A stretch of 64,000 nucleotides of DNA from Pseudomonas sp. MAG733B. GTDB lineage: Bacteria > Pseudomonadota > Gammaproteobacteria > Pseudomonadales > Pseudomonadaceae. The stretch is taken from NCBI RefSeq assembly GCF_036884845.1, contig NZ_CP145732.1, positions 3,720,001 through 3,784,000 of the forward strand. The letters are read 5' to 3'. Positions 1 through 8,820 of this stretch are shown one piece after another. Positions within the stretch are counted from its first letter, which is position 1, and each line of letters begins with the position of its first letter. A model generated the notes under the pieces. The model searched no databases, had not been told where the DNA came from, and saw only the letters and a program-made list of their open reading frames with translations. Position numbers and translations under genes: made by a program.

Positions 1-202
1 AATCGCTGCGCTCATTGATGTGCAGGTAGTTCTCCAGCGTCGGCGTGAAAATGAACTGCGGCGGCGTGGCGAACGCATCGATTTCGGTTTTGAAACTGGT
101 CAGCACCATCCAGAAAATCGGGAAGAAAATCAGGATCGCGATGGCCCAGGCCAGAGTGCCGAGCAGCAGGCTTTGCAGACGGCGGGATTGTTGAAGAGTC
201 AT
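1..202 (-). CDS. mtlG: Mannitol/sorbitol ABC transporter permease MtlG (3' part outside window)
   Basis: This is the first 67 codons of an inner-membrane permease, read on the minus strand and running off the left edge. It starts MTLQQSRRLQSLLLG and has one hydrophobic N-terminal helix (about residues 11-30), followed by a periplasmic stretch of the type seen in MalG-family permeases (TSFKTEIDAFATPPQF). It lies 8 bp downstream of the companion permease gene mtlF. This matches the mtlE-mtlF-mtlG order of the Pseudomonas polyol uptake system, in which two permeases and an ATPase import mannitol, sorbitol and arabitol. The conserved EAA loop lies outside the window, so the assignment rests on the N-terminus and the context. 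Confidence 0.85.
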   Translation of the reverse strand, partial: MTLQQSRRLQSLLLGTLAWAIAILIFFPIFWMVLTSFKTEIDAFATPPQFIFTPTLENYLHINERSD

Positions 203-210
203 GGCGGGCC

Positions 211-1137
211 TCAGGCTTTGTCTGTCAGGTTTTTGCCGATCATCCGCACCAGCACGATGGCCGCGACGTTGGCGATCACCACCGCAATCAAACCCCCGGC
301 GGACGCCATGCCCACGTCGAACTGCACCAGCGCCTGGTTGTAGATCAGGTAGGCAAGGTTGGTCGAGGCGTAGCCGGGGCCGCCGTTGGTGGTGGTGAAG
401 ATTTCGGCGAACACCGAGAGCAGGAAGATGGTTTCAATCATCACCACCACCGCAATCGGTCGCGCCAGGTGCGGCAGGGTCAGGTGCCAGAAAATTGCGA
501 TCGGCCCGGCACCGTCGAGGCGTGCGGCTTCTTTCTGTTCCTGGTCGAGGGACTGCATGGCGGTCATCAGGATCAGGATCGCGAAGGGCAGCCATTGCCA
601 CGAAACAATGATGATGATCGACAGCAGCGGGTAGTGCGCCAGCCAGTCCACCGGTTGCGCGCCGAACAGTTTCCAGACGTAGGCGAGGATCCCCGACACC
701 GGATGAAAAATCAGGTTCTTCCAGATCAACGCGCCGACCGTGGGCATGATGAAGAACGGCGAGATCAGCATGACCCGCACGATGCCGCGACCGAAAAACT
801 CACTGGCCTCCAGCAAGGCACTGATCAGCACACCGAACACCACGCTGATCAACAGCACGCTGCCCACCAGCAACAGGGTGTTGGAGGCACCGGGCAGGAA
901 GCCGGAGTCTGTGAGGAAGTAGGTGAAGTTTTCCAGACCGATGAATTCGTTCTCGCCGGGATTGAGCAAGTTGTAGCGAATGGTCGAGAAGTAGACGGTC
1001 ATCCCCAGCGGCACGATCATCCACAACAGCAGCAATGCCACCGAAGGGCTGACCAGAAACCAGCCAGGATTGGTCAACCGGCTTTTACGCAGCGGTTGAG
1101 GGATTTCCATGTGAGCTTTGGCAGTTGAAGTATTCAT
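211..1137 (-). CDS. mtlF: Mannitol/sorbitol ABC transporter permease MtlF
   Basis: Inner-membrane permease of 308 residues of the MalF/UgpA type. The start is placed at the ATG giving MNTSTAKAHMEIPQ. A longer reading frame upstream runs into a REP repeat and is not credible. A first membrane helix (about residues 25-45) is followed by five more. The EAA-type loop that contacts the ATPase is visible as EAARLDGAGPIAIFWHLTLP, with the conserved Gly. The gene sits between the binding protein mtlE and the second permease mtlG, in one direction. A 184-bp gap holding a REP pair separates it from mtlE and may tune transcript stability or attenuate the distal genes. Confidence 0.93.
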   Translation of the reverse strand: MNTSTAKAHMEIPQPLRKSRLTNPGWFLVSPSVALLLLWMIVPLGMTVYFSTIRYNLLNPGENEFIGLENFTYFLTDSGFLPGASNTLLLVGSVLLISVVFGVLISALLEASEFFGRGIVRVMLISPFFIMPTVGALIWKNLIFHPVSGILAYVWKLFGAQPVDWLAHYPLLSIIIIVSWQWLPFAILILMTAMQSLDQEQKEAARLDGAGPIAIFWHLTLPHLARPIAVVVMIETIFLLSVFAEIFTTTNGGPGYASTNLAYLIYNQALVQFDVGMASAGGLIAVVIANVAAIVLVRMIGKNLTDKA

Positions 1138-1170
1138 GGTGATCACTAGCTCATTTATCAGCGAGTTACT

Positions 1171-1303
1171 TGTGGCGAGGGAGCTTGCTCCCGCTCGGCT
1201 GCGAAGCAGTCGTAAACCCGGCAAATGCGGTCTGTCAGAAAAGACTCAGTTGCAGGGATTGAGGCCGCTACGCGGCCCAGCGGGAGCAAGCTCCCTCGCC
1301 ACA
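1171..1303. repeat. REP-type inverted repeat pair between mtlE and mtlF
   Basis: Two copies of a sequence with the core GGGAGCAAGCTCCCTCGCCA face each other at 1171-1193 and 1281-1303, about 90 bp apart. Each copy has an internal palindrome (GGGAGCTTGCTCCC). This is the usual arrangement of Pseudomonas REP elements, which lie between genes, can form stem-loops and are moved by REP-associated (RAYT) transposases. No such transposase is encoded in the window. Confidence 0.8.
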
Positions 1304-1321
1304 AAAATGAGTCTTTACGCG

Positions 1322-2632
1322 TTATTTGGGATAACCGGCGCGCTTCATCTCTCGCTCAGTGGTTTGCTGCGCCGCGGCCAGCGCCTGGTCAACCGTGGTC
1401 TGGCCGATCAGCGCCGCAGAGAAGGATTTGCCGACCTGGGTGCCAATGCCCTGAAACTCAGGGATGGTCACCAGTTGAATGCCGATGTACGGCACCGGTT
1501 TGGCGCTCGGCTTGCTCGGATCGGCAGCCTTGAGCGATTCCAGCGTGACCTTGGCGAACGGCGCGGCGCTCATGTACGCCTCGCTATAGGTCGAGGCCCG
1601 GGTGCCTGGCGGCACGTTGGCGATGCCGTCAGTTTTGGCGACCAATTCGCCGTATTCCTTGGACGTGGCCCAGGCGCTGAAGGTCTTCGCTGCGTCTTTG
1701 GCCTTGGAACTGGTCGGGATCGCCAGTGCCCAGGAATACAACCAGGCCGAACCTTTGTCGGTGACTTCATGGGGCGCGTAGGTGAAGCCGACGTGGTCGC
1801 TGACTTTGCTCTGGGTCTTGTCGGTGACGAACGAACCGGCGACGCTGGCATCGACCCAGATTGCGCATTTGCCGCTGTTGAATAGCGCCAGGTTTTCGTT
1901 GAAACCGTTGCTCGACGCGCCCGGTGGGCCGGATTTTTTCATGGTGTCGACGTAGAAGTTCAGCGCGTTTTTCCACTCGGGACCATTGAATTCAGGCTGC
2001 CACTTTTCATCAAACCAGCGTGCGCCATAAGCGTTGGCGACAGTGGTGATCAGGGCCATGTTCTCGCCCCAACCGGCCTTGCCGCGCAGGCAGATGCCGT
2101 ACTGTTCTTTGTCTTTGTTGGTGAGTTTGCTGGCGAATTCGCTGATCTGGGTCCAGGTCGGACGCTCGGGCATGGTCAGGCCGGCGTCCTTGAACAGGTC
2201 GGTGCGGTAATAGGTGATGGAGCTTTCAGCGTAGAACGGCAGGGCATACAACGTGCCTTTCACCGAGAGGCCTTCGCGAACCGACGGGAACACGTCGTCG
2301 AGGGCATAACTGGCCGGCAAGTCCTTCATGGGCTCCAGCCAACCTTTGGCACCCCACAGAGCCGCTTCGTACATGCCGATGGTCAGCACGTCGAACTGCC
2401 CACCCTGGGTGGCGATGTCAGTGGTCAGACGCTGACGCAGGACGTTTTCTTCGAGCACCACCCAATTGAGCTTGATCTCCGGGTGCTCGGCCTCGAAGGT
2501 TTTCGAGAGCTTTTGCATGCGGATCATGTCGCTGTTGTTGACGGTGGCGATGGTCAGGGTCTGGGCGCCGAGGCTGACGCTGCTGAGGGTCATGCAGGTG
2601 AGGGCAAGCAGAGCTTTTACAGAAGGTTGCAT
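1322..2632 (-). CDS. mtlE: Mannitol/sorbitol ABC transporter substrate-binding protein MtlE
   Basis: Periplasmic sugar-alcohol-binding protein of 436 residues. It starts MQPSVKALLALTCMTLSSVS with a clear signal peptide and probable cleavage after Gly-Ala-Gln near residue 24. The mature part is of the extracellular solute-binding family 1 type (TIATVNNSDMIRMQKLSKTF, ATQGGQFDVLTIGMYEAALW), and I recognise it as the polyol-binding MtlE of fluorescent pseudomonads. A good ribosome site (AAGGAG) lies 8 bp before the ATG. It is the first gene of the transport operon, directly downstream of the regulator mtlR on the same strand, and its promoter should be in 2633-2870. Confidence 0.95.
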   Translation of the reverse strand: MQPSVKALLALTCMTLSSVSLGAQTLTIATVNNSDMIRMQKLSKTFEAEHPEIKLNWVVLEENVLRQRLTTDIATQGGQFDVLTIGMYEAALWGAKGWLEPMKDLPASYALDDVFPSVREGLSVKGTLYALPFYAESSITYYRTDLFKDAGLTMPERPTWTQISEFASKLTNKDKEQYGICLRGKAGWGENMALITTVANAYGARWFDEKWQPEFNGPEWKNALNFYVDTMKKSGPPGASSNGFNENLALFNSGKCAIWVDASVAGSFVTDKTQSKVSDHVGFTYAPHEVTDKGSAWLYSWALAIPTSSKAKDAAKTFSAWATSKEYGELVAKTDGIANVPPGTRASTYSEAYMSAAPFAKVTLESLKAADPSKPSAKPVPYIGIQLVTIPEFQGIGTQVGKSFSAALIGQTTVDQALAAAQQTTEREMKRAGYPK

Positions 2633-2870
2633 CGTGCACTCCTTTTCTGCACCCGGCGGGTTGCAGAAGGACAGTTATTGTTTTTGTGTCTTCCGAAGGC
2701 AGGAAGAATCTGTGCTGATTACAGCCTTCAATCGAGCACGAGACAAATCATCCATCGCACTTTGATCGATACTTTTTTGCACTGGGGTTTGGAGGTTTAG
2801 ACACAGGGAAGGGGTTTTCAGCGAAGGTGTGAGATCGAATCCGTACAGGTTTTATAGCTTTGATCAGCAA
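2633..2870 (-). promoter_or_regulatory. mtlE upstream region with three evenly spaced GCAC(T/G) elements
   Basis: This non-coding stretch lies between mtlR and mtlE and must hold the mtlE promoter. Reading the plus strand, GCAC occurs at 2736, 2757 and 2779, spaced 21 and 22 bp, which is about two helical turns. AraC-type activators such as MtlR usually bind direct repeats with this spacing. The flanking bases are only loosely conserved, so this is a candidate operator. I could not place a convincing -35/-10 pair. Confidence 0.3.
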
Positions 2871-2946
2871 AAAGATCGCAGCCTTCGGCAGCTCCTACAG
2901 TTGGAATGCACCTACCCTGTAGGAGCTGCCGAAGGCTGCGATCTTT
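2871..2946. repeat. REP-type inverted repeat pair downstream of mtlR
   Basis: A 30-base arm (2871-2900, core GCAGCCTTCGGCAGCTCCTA) and its exact reverse complement (2917-2946) enclose 16 bases. The same unit recurs as a facing pair at 20999-21069. The arm ends 7 bp from the mtlR stop codon, so the hairpin may also act as a 3' stabiliser or weak terminator for mtlR. Confidence 0.85.
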
Positions 2947-2952
2947 TGATTT

Positions 2953-3858
2953 TTAACCCAAATTCTGCTCAGTCAACCGCTGCACCACCAGCCGCCGATA
3001 ATGCGAAGGCGTCATGCCCTTGAGTTGCTGAAAGCGCCGGTTGAAATTGGAAATATTGTTGAACCCGGACTCGAAACACACGTCGGTCACCGGTTTATCG
3101 CCATCGGCCAGCAACTCGCAGGATTTGCTGATGCGCAGGCGATTGACGAACTCGATGAAGTTGCGCCCGGTGGCCTGCTTGAACACTCGGCTGAAGTACG
3201 TCGGCTTCATGCCCAGGTGCTCGGCGACTTCCTCCAGGGTCAAGTCGCGGGCGTAGTGGGTAAAGATGTAATCCACCGCACGGTTGGTACGGTCGATGTT
3301 GTGTTCGTCCGCCAGTTGCGGCGTCGTTGCGCCGGACAGCAATTGGTAATCGTCGGAAGCGGCGAGCAATTCCAGCAGGATAAAAAAGTGCCCGAGTCGG
3401 GTTACGCCGGTGGTCTCGGCAATGCGTTGCATCAGGTCTATCGCCTTGCGGATGGTGTGCTTGCAGCGAAACTCGATGCCGTACTGCGCCCGCTCAAGCA
3501 ACGGCGCCAGGGTCTTGAGTTCAGCGAACACCTGATAGCCGCTGTCGAACAACTCGTCCGTGAAGTTGACCAGCATGTCGCGCTTGGGCACCACTTCATC
3601 CTCGGCCACCTGGCTGATCCAGTTATGCGGAAGGTTGGGGCCAGTGAGGAACAGGGATTCGGGGTAGAAGTTACCGATGTAGTCGCCAATGAACACCTTG
3701 CCGGAACTGGCGACGATCAGGTGCAGTTCGTATTCCTTGTGAAAATGCCAGCGCACCAAAGGGCAGGGGAAACCGTGCTGGCGATAGATGATGGACAACC
3801 CGTTATGGTCGTCCATCAGCTCGTAGGAAGGGTCGGTGACTCTGGCGTTTCGGGTCAT
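2953..3858 (-). CDS. mtlR: AraC-family transcriptional activator of the polyol operon, MtlR
   Basis: DNA-binding activator of 301 residues. The N-terminal part (about 20-160) is a cupin-like sensor domain (CPLVRWHFHKEYELHLI, with the His residues of the beta barrel), expected to bind the sugar alcohol. The C-terminal part (about 190-295) carries two helix-turn-helix units (LTLEEVAEHLGMKPTYFSRV and VTDVCFESGFNNISNFNRRF) and the family signature before GMTPSHYRR. It is transcribed in the same direction as mtlE and lies just upstream, as expected for MtlR of fluorescent pseudomonads, which activates mtlE in the presence of mannitol, sorbitol or arabitol. Confidence 0.92.
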   Translation of the reverse strand: MTRNARVTDPSYELMDDHNGLSIIYRQHGFPCPLVRWHFHKEYELHLIVASSGKVFIGDYIGNFYPESLFLTGPNLPHNWISQVAEDEVVPKRDMLVNFTDELFDSGYQVFAELKTLAPLLERAQYGIEFRCKHTIRKAIDLMQRIAETTGVTRLGHFFILLELLAASDDYQLLSGATTPQLADEHNIDRTNRAVDYIFTHYARDLTLEEVAEHLGMKPTYFSRVFKQATGRNFIEFVNRLRISKSCELLADGDKPVTDVCFESGFNNISNFNRRFQQLKGMTPSHYRRLVVQRLTEQNLG

Positions 3859-3941
3859 GTCGGTACACTTTTCTTGTTATCGCGCTTCGATCATGCCCCC
3901 AGTGGGGTGGATAACGCCAGTTACAGCGCTACGAAACAGGA

Positions 3942-4814
3942 TTATTCAGGTCGTAGCCGGGCTTTTATTAAGTTGGCGGTCCGACAGTTCCTGACGAGGC
4001 GGCTATCTTCGAAAAAATCTGCATTGATTACGCTACAGTTCAGAACCCAATGCCCCGTGTTTGGATCGAACCATTGATTGAGTTGCTCCTTGATATTTAT
4101 AGGGCCCAGGGCGAGGCTGTAACTCGTCGCGGAGAGCGACCACGGGTTAGAGCCAGTAGGCGGCCGCTGCATGACGCTATCAATGTGGGCCTCAAGTTCA
4201 TTGATGCTGGTATCGCCTATCCCACTCCAGTGATGGGCGATTTTCGGTTGAAACCAGGCTTGGTGCAGAGCGGGGTGTTGCTGTGCGGCCAGCCATACCC
4301 GCTGGACGCCGCTGACTTCTTTCAACTGTCCAAGGCTCAGGTATCTATTGTTGTAGGGAATGATTCTGGGGCCAAGATGGGTGAGCAAAAAACGGTTGAA
4401 TTCCTGAGGGTCGAATGCCGTATTGCCACTCTTCAGTTCATGGAAGTCCACGAGTACAAACTCATCGGGGTTTTCCTCCAGGAAACGAATCAGCTGCATG
4501 ACCAGGTTTTCAAGCGAGCGCGAGGATTTCACTCCGTTGTGCTGGAACCAGAACGTGCCTACCCCTCTGGGGTCTACGTCATATTCGACTCGTACATCGA
4601 GTGCACGGGCCCCATTGCGCAGTTGATCGTAAAAGGAGTTGTTCTGACACGCTACCCAGTGGGCAACGCCTGGGGCCGCGTAAGTTGCCTTTTTGTCGAC
4701 TCCACTATTATGGGCACCCGGCAGAATCAATTCGCCAAGCGTTAAGACATCCATACTTGAGGTCGAGGCCATCCAGTGACTAAGTTTGAGGTTTTCCAGT
4801 GCGACATTGGTCAT
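3942..4814 (-). CDS. PI-PLC X-domain phosphodiesterase-like protein
   Basis: Protein of 290 residues with the phosphatidylinositol-specific phospholipase C X-domain pattern. The motif LPGAHNSG (His35) and FQHNG (His92) fit the two catalytic histidines, RALDVRVEYD (70-79) fits the Arg/Asp strand and EFVLVDFHE the next strand. Bacterial members cleave phosphoinositides or GPI anchors by acid-base catalysis without calcium. The residue after His35 is Asn where Bacillus PI-PLC has Asp. I see no signal peptide, so export, if any, must use another route. AAGGA lies 7 bp before the ATG. It is the last gene of a minus-strand set behind the giant toxin-like gene and a glycosyltransferase, which makes a role against eukaryotic membranes possible but unproven. 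Confidence 0.8.
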   Translation of the reverse strand: MTNVALENLKLSHWMASTSSMDVLTLGELILPGAHNSGVDKKATYAAPGVAHWVACQNNSFYDQLRNGARALDVRVEYDVDPRGVGTFWFQHNGVKSSRSLENLVMQLIRFLEENPDEFVLVDFHELKSGNTAFDPQEFNRFLLTHLGPRIIPYNNRYLSLGQLKEVSGVQRVWLAAQQHPALHQAWFQPKIAHHWSGIGDTSINELEAHIDSVMQRPPTGSNPWSLSATSYSLALGPINIKEQLNQWFDPNTGHWVLNCSVINADFFEDSRLVRNCRTANLIKARLRPE

Positions 4815-5001
4815 TAATGCATCCTTGCATAAGTAATGGCACCCATTTTTGATGGGGCCGATATTCGGTTTGAAGTGCCTGGGTATTTATAGTTTTATAT
4901 ATGCGGCACGCCAAGGCGGAAGGTAATGCAAGAGATGTTCTAGTTGGCGAAGTTAGTTGCTTTGCGCTTTCTCGAATTAAACGGTTGGCTGATTGGATAA
5001 C

Positions 5002-6297
5002 TCACTGTTGATGGCGGTTTTTGGCCTCAATCCATTGCGCCATGTATTGGGTACTTTTGTGTTGATGGTGGCGCAGCATGCTGCCGGTGAAGTTATCGCG
5101 CCGGATATTGCCCAGATTCCGCTGGCAATCTACCAGTCGCTCGATCAGCGCCGGGCCATGGATGGTCTGCTGGTAACGGCTGGCCAACAAGGCTTGAGCC
5201 TGAGTCTGGGCATTCAGCCACTGGGTCTTGTCCTTGTAGAGCTGCACGGCGTCATCGGCGAACTCTCGCGCCGAACGCGTAACGGCACCGGGCCATGGCT
5301 CATCACCGTGCATCGCTTCCGCACCCACAGGGGTCGTGACGTTGGGCGTGCCACAGAGCATTGCATCGACGATCTTGCCCTTGATACCAGCACCAAACCG
5401 CAATGGCGCCAGACACACTCGCGCCGCCGACATGACTTGCAGGGCATCTTCCGCCCAGTTCAGCACATGAAAGCCCTGCGCCGCGTTGTGCAGTGCGGTG
5501 GCCTTGGGCGGCGTGTAAGCGCCGTAGATATGCAGCTGCGCGGCCGGCAACTGTGCACGGATCAACGGCCAGATCGTGGTTTTCAGCCAGAGCACGGCGT
5601 CCCAGTTCGGCGCGTGCCGGAAGTTGCCGATGTGCAGAAAGTGCGCGCGATCCTCAAACGGTACAGGCGTATCGGTCGGCAGGTCGACCATCAGCGGGCA
5701 CCAGTGCAACAGGTTGCGTGGCACCTTGAACTGTTCGACCAGCAATTCGATTTCCACTTCGGAAATCATCAGGTTCAGGTCGCAACGATAGATCGCCGCA
5801 ATCTCCCGTTTGGCCAGGTCGGTGTCAGCCATGAACTGAAACTCTTCACGTAACGCCGGGGCAAACAATTCGCTGAAGTCGTCGGCATCATCGCTGGCCT
5901 TCAAACGTTCCTTGAGTCGCTGATGCCGAGCGTCTCGCAGGCTCTGAAGATCTGAAGTTTCCAGCACCCGCACGGCGTCGGGGCAGTGTTTTTCCACGCG
6001 CCAGCCGAATTGCTCTTCCATCATGAAGCGATCGAACAGCACCACATCGGGGGCCAGTTCGCTGATGAAATTGTCGAAACTGCTGTTGTTCAGCTCGATA
6101 GGCACTTCGCGAATGCCCAGCGTGGTCAAGTCGGCGCGGTGTTCACCGGTGCCGGCCGGGCTACTGAAGGTGATGTCCCAGCCTTGCTGAAGGAACGTTT
6201 CAAGGATTTGCATCATATGGCCACCGGCCGCGGAGGAGCGGGGCTCGGGCCAGACATAACCAATGACCAGGACTTTGGTTGCGTGGGGTTGGATCAT
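5002..6297 (-). CDS. GT-B fold glycosyltransferase
   Basis: Protein of 431 residues with two Rossmann-like halves. The N-terminal half begins KVLVIGYVWPEPRSSAAGGH, typical of the acceptor-binding domain of GT4-type enzymes. The C-terminal half has LHIGNFRHAPNWDAV, LHIYGAY and LAPLRFGAGIKGKIVDAMLC, where the GAGIKGK-x(2)-E/DAM stretch fits the nucleotide-sugar-binding site. There is no signal peptide or membrane helix. It lies 141 bp after the toxin-like reading frame and 187 bp before the PI-PLC-like gene, all on the minus strand. The acceptor cannot be told from the sequence; cell-surface glycan or modification of a neighbour protein are both possible. Confidence 0.85.
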   Translation of the reverse strand: MIQPHATKVLVIGYVWPEPRSSAAGGHMMQILETFLQQGWDITFSSPAGTGEHRADLTTLGIREVPIELNNSSFDNFISELAPDVVLFDRFMMEEQFGWRVEKHCPDAVRVLETSDLQSLRDARHQRLKERLKASDDADDFSELFAPALREEFQFMADTDLAKREIAAIYRCDLNLMISEVEIELLVEQFKVPRNLLHWCPLMVDLPTDTPVPFEDRAHFLHIGNFRHAPNWDAVLWLKTTIWPLIRAQLPAAQLHIYGAYTPPKATALHNAAQGFHVLNWAEDALQVMSAARVCLAPLRFGAGIKGKIVDAMLCGTPNVTTPVGAEAMHGDEPWPGAVTRSAREFADDAVQLYKDKTQWLNAQTQAQALLASRYQQTIHGPALIERLVDCQRNLGNIRRDNFTGSMLRHHQHKSTQYMAQWIEAKNRHQQ

Positions 6298-6374
6298 GAA
6301 GGGGGATTCCTAGATACAAACAGGACAGTAAGGAAAAGGATGAACGAGGCGGGATTAGAACATTAATTACAGGC

Positions 6375-6397
6375 TGGCGCCCTGATCAGGGGCGCCA
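6375..6397 (-). terminator. Hairpin after the toxin-like gene
   Basis: TGGCGCCC at 6375-6382 pairs with GGGCGCCA at 6390-6397 around a 7-base loop, 40 bp past the stop codon of the toxin C-terminal frame. There is no clear T run after it on the minus strand, so it may be a weak terminator or a stabilising hairpin between this gene and the glycosyltransferase gene. Confidence 0.4.
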
Positions 6398-6438
6398 TGT
6401 ATCTGGCATCGGAATCCGACGCCGCTTTTTACGGTCAA

Positions 6439-8724
6439 TCAGGACATCGGAGTTTTTTCTGCATTGAGAATATCGTTGATCCACTCAGCATCTGTTGGAC
6501 TCTCCCAGACCATAGGTCCGTTGGGATCAAGCGAATCAGGTGCCAACAGCATTTTTCCTTCCGTTTTCCATGCCATCATTTCTAAATCAAGCCGTCTGGT
6601 AAATAAGTTTGCGGGACAACTGAATCCTCCCCACGGGTCCACGACCCAGGCATTTTCGAAAGCAGGCTCGCTGAAGTCGACGGTTTTGGTAATCGTCCCA
6701 CGAGGCACGCCTACCACAGTGAACGTATGGCCCGGCATTTGCCAAATTTCGGCAATACCTCCACTCTCATCAATGATTTTTTTGGCAGTCCAGGCCACCT
6801 GGTCACAGTTTCCCGCGCCTGTCCTTAATATCAGATCCGCAGCTTCTGGTGAGTCGATCCTTTTATAGGACCATATCACCACAGGCTCGGCGAGCACCTG
6901 ACGCCTCATATCTATCGGATCGTTTGCAACAACCTTATTGGCCGATCCCAGACCCGTCGCCTCGAACTGGGCATCTACTTTGGATTTTGCCGCTTCGGCA
7001 TAGAACTTGTTTTGATCCGCGGCTGAAAGCAGGTTGAAGCTGGGGGGCTTGGTAATCGGTTCTACTTTTATGGCTTGGACGGCAACTTCGACGTTTCTTC
7101 CTTTGCCTTGATTCCATACTGCAAGAACGAATTCACGTTTCTTTTCATCCGTAAGTAGTGCGACTTTTGCCTTCAAATCTTCGATTTTTTGCAACGTGTA
7201 ATCTTTATAGTGCACGAGATCCATATAAATGGAATCCAGTGGAGGCAATGCGACAAAATGATTGTTGATCGGTTGACCCACTGCTTTGAGGTATTGGTCT
7301 TTTAGTTTGCCATGTTGTTTTATCAGGCCGCTATCGAGGGAATCAGCGAAGCGAAAATCTAGCTTTTTGAGTACAAAGTTGTTGACGGTCGCGGTATCGT
7401 ATTCGCAATAGTAAAAAAGCCCGGCGTCTGACTCCACGACCAAATAGGTTTTCATTCCCCCGTTCTGGTGGTCGTAATTGACCAGAAAACCTCTGGCGTC
7501 TCGTTGGTCTTCTATTCCATGGACAATCCCGTCGATCCTGACCACTCGGGTCTTGCTTTCAAGCTGGGCATCAACTTGTTTTGACGGCAGCCCAAAATGT
7601 TGGTCATTGATAATGCTGCCTTTTGTTGTGGATCTGAACAGCAAAGGTTGTGTCAATGGTGATGGAACAAGCTTTTGAGTATTTCCGTTGTCAACGATGG
7701 TAAATACCCGGCGTTCATGGACCACCTTACGAATTCCGCCAGATGCTGCACGCGATGGATGCAAACGCTTGTGTTCGATGGATTGCAGTTGTTTCTCTGC
7801 GCGGGTTCGTCGGTTCTGGATTATTTTCGAAAAGCAAGGATGAGGGCTACGCTTGGCTCTGTTTCCTATACTGCAAACATCTTCAAAATCTGCCAGTTCT
7901 TTGTTGTACGTGGGCGACGTTAAGGCTTCGAGTACAGTTGGTCGAGCCGGATCAAAGCGATAAACCTTATCTCCGACTACTACATCGGTGAATAACGAGC
8001 GCTGAATCGCGTGCGAGTTTTCGTTAAAGAGGGGGGAGTTGGCGAAGGCGGTTGAACCATCACTGAACGTTGTCCGCTCCAGTGCAATGGAACTATCGGG
8101 TATGAAGTTTTCAAGAGGAGGGCCGTACGGGCGATTAGCGGCCTCGTCAAAGGCATACCATTTACCCTCCTTGAACAACGCTTTGACGTTCTCGGTCTGC
8201 CCAGCAACTCGACTTATGTCGACCACGCCTTTGGCGATGTCCGCTCGCTTTAACAGGAAAGCCGGGTCAATGCTGCTTAGACCATAAAGACTCTTGAGCC
8301 GGTCGATACCTTTGTCAACAGCGCTGTAAGCTTTCGTGCCTAGTTTGCATACCGCGTTTGCTCCGCCTTTGAACAAATCAACAACCCCGTCGAGAGGGTT
8401 TGAGGCGGTGACGACAGTTTTGCCAGCAATCCAAGTCATTTTCATGGCTTTAGGAATGAGCGGGGCACCTGATTTCATGACAGTTCCGATTTTGCCGGCA
8501 GCACCGAAACCGGGTACGACGAACCCGCAGGTATCCAAAAGAAAGTCCAGGACTGCGGCCCCGGTATTGCCTGTCTGGATATTCTCAATCATGGATTTAA
8601 AAGGCACCAGCGATCCGATGAAGTCCATTGCCTGTTTTGTATATGCCTCCTGTTCTTCCGAAACAGTCATTCCTTTCGCTAATTCATGTAACTTTTCTTT
8701 CCCGGTGATGAAATGTTCTTCCAC
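6439..8724 (-). CDS. C-terminal part of giant toxin-like protein, with Cys-His-Asp effector domain (cut off by in-frame amber codon)
   Basis: This 761-codon frame begins at a GTG without a convincing ribosome site. It is open and in frame back to the TAG at 8818-8820 that ends the 1626-residue gene upstream, so I read the two as one interrupted gene of about 2,419 codons. Early residues include a hydrophobic helix-rich segment (about 45-110: TCGFVVPGFGAAGKIGTV). An R-A-K-R-S motif is at 289-293. The last 130 residues hold GAGNCDQVAW (Cys640), PGHTFTVVG (His666) and WVVDPWGG (Asp696), the order and surroundings expected of a papain/transglutaminase-like catalytic triad. Its substrate is unknown. 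It could be a dead remnant, or be made by readthrough or internal start. Base composition is visibly richer in A+T than in the flanking core genes. Confidence 0.7.
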   Translation of the reverse strand: MEEHFITGKEKLHELAKGMTVSEEQEAYTKQAMDFIGSLVPFKSMIENIQTGNTGAAVLDFLLDTCGFVVPGFGAAGKIGTVMKSGAPLIPKAMKMTWIAGKTVVTASNPLDGVVDLFKGGANAVCKLGTKAYSAVDKGIDRLKSLYGLSSIDPAFLLKRADIAKGVVDISRVAGQTENVKALFKEGKWYAFDEAANRPYGPPLENFIPDSSIALERTTFSDGSTAFANSPLFNENSHAIQRSLFTDVVVGDKVYRFDPARPTVLEALTSPTYNKELADFEDVCSIGNRAKRSPHPCFSKIIQNRRTRAEKQLQSIEHKRLHPSRAASGGIRKVVHERRVFTIVDNGNTQKLVPSPLTQPLLFRSTTKGSIINDQHFGLPSKQVDAQLESKTRVVRIDGIVHGIEDQRDARGFLVNYDHQNGGMKTYLVVESDAGLFYYCEYDTATVNNFVLKKLDFRFADSLDSGLIKQHGKLKDQYLKAVGQPINNHFVALPPLDSIYMDLVHYKDYTLQKIEDLKAKVALLTDEKKREFVLAVWNQGKGRNVEVAVQAIKVEPITKPPSFNLLSAADQNKFYAEAAKSKVDAQFEATGLGSANKVVANDPIDMRRQVLAEPVVIWSYKRIDSPEAADLILRTGAGNCDQVAWTAKKIIDESGGIAEIWQMPGHTFTVVGVPRGTITKTVDFSEPAFENAWVVDPWGGFSCPANLFTRRLDLEMMAWKTEGKMLLAPDSLDPNGPMVWESPTDAEWINDILNAEKTPMS

Positions 8725-8817
8725 GACGACTTTGGCGATATCTCCAATATGAGAGGCAGGTGAGAACGCATTGGATGGCGAGCTGAAATCATAGTTAGGC
8801 CCATAGAGCGTGGCCTG

Positions 8818-8820
8818 CTA
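8818..8820 (-). other. In-frame amber (TAG) codon splitting the giant toxin-like gene
   Basis: On the minus strand the upstream frame ends Lys-Pro-Val-Arg-TAG and continues, without frame change or further stop, as Gln-Ala-Thr-Leu-Tyr-Gly and on into the 6439-8724 frame (8817 minus 8724 is 93 bp, exactly 31 codons). No ATG is available in those 31 codons. The related protein at 25560-29915 runs through the corresponding region unbroken. A nonsense mutation, a sequencing error or programmed readthrough would all give this picture. Confidence 0.85.
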
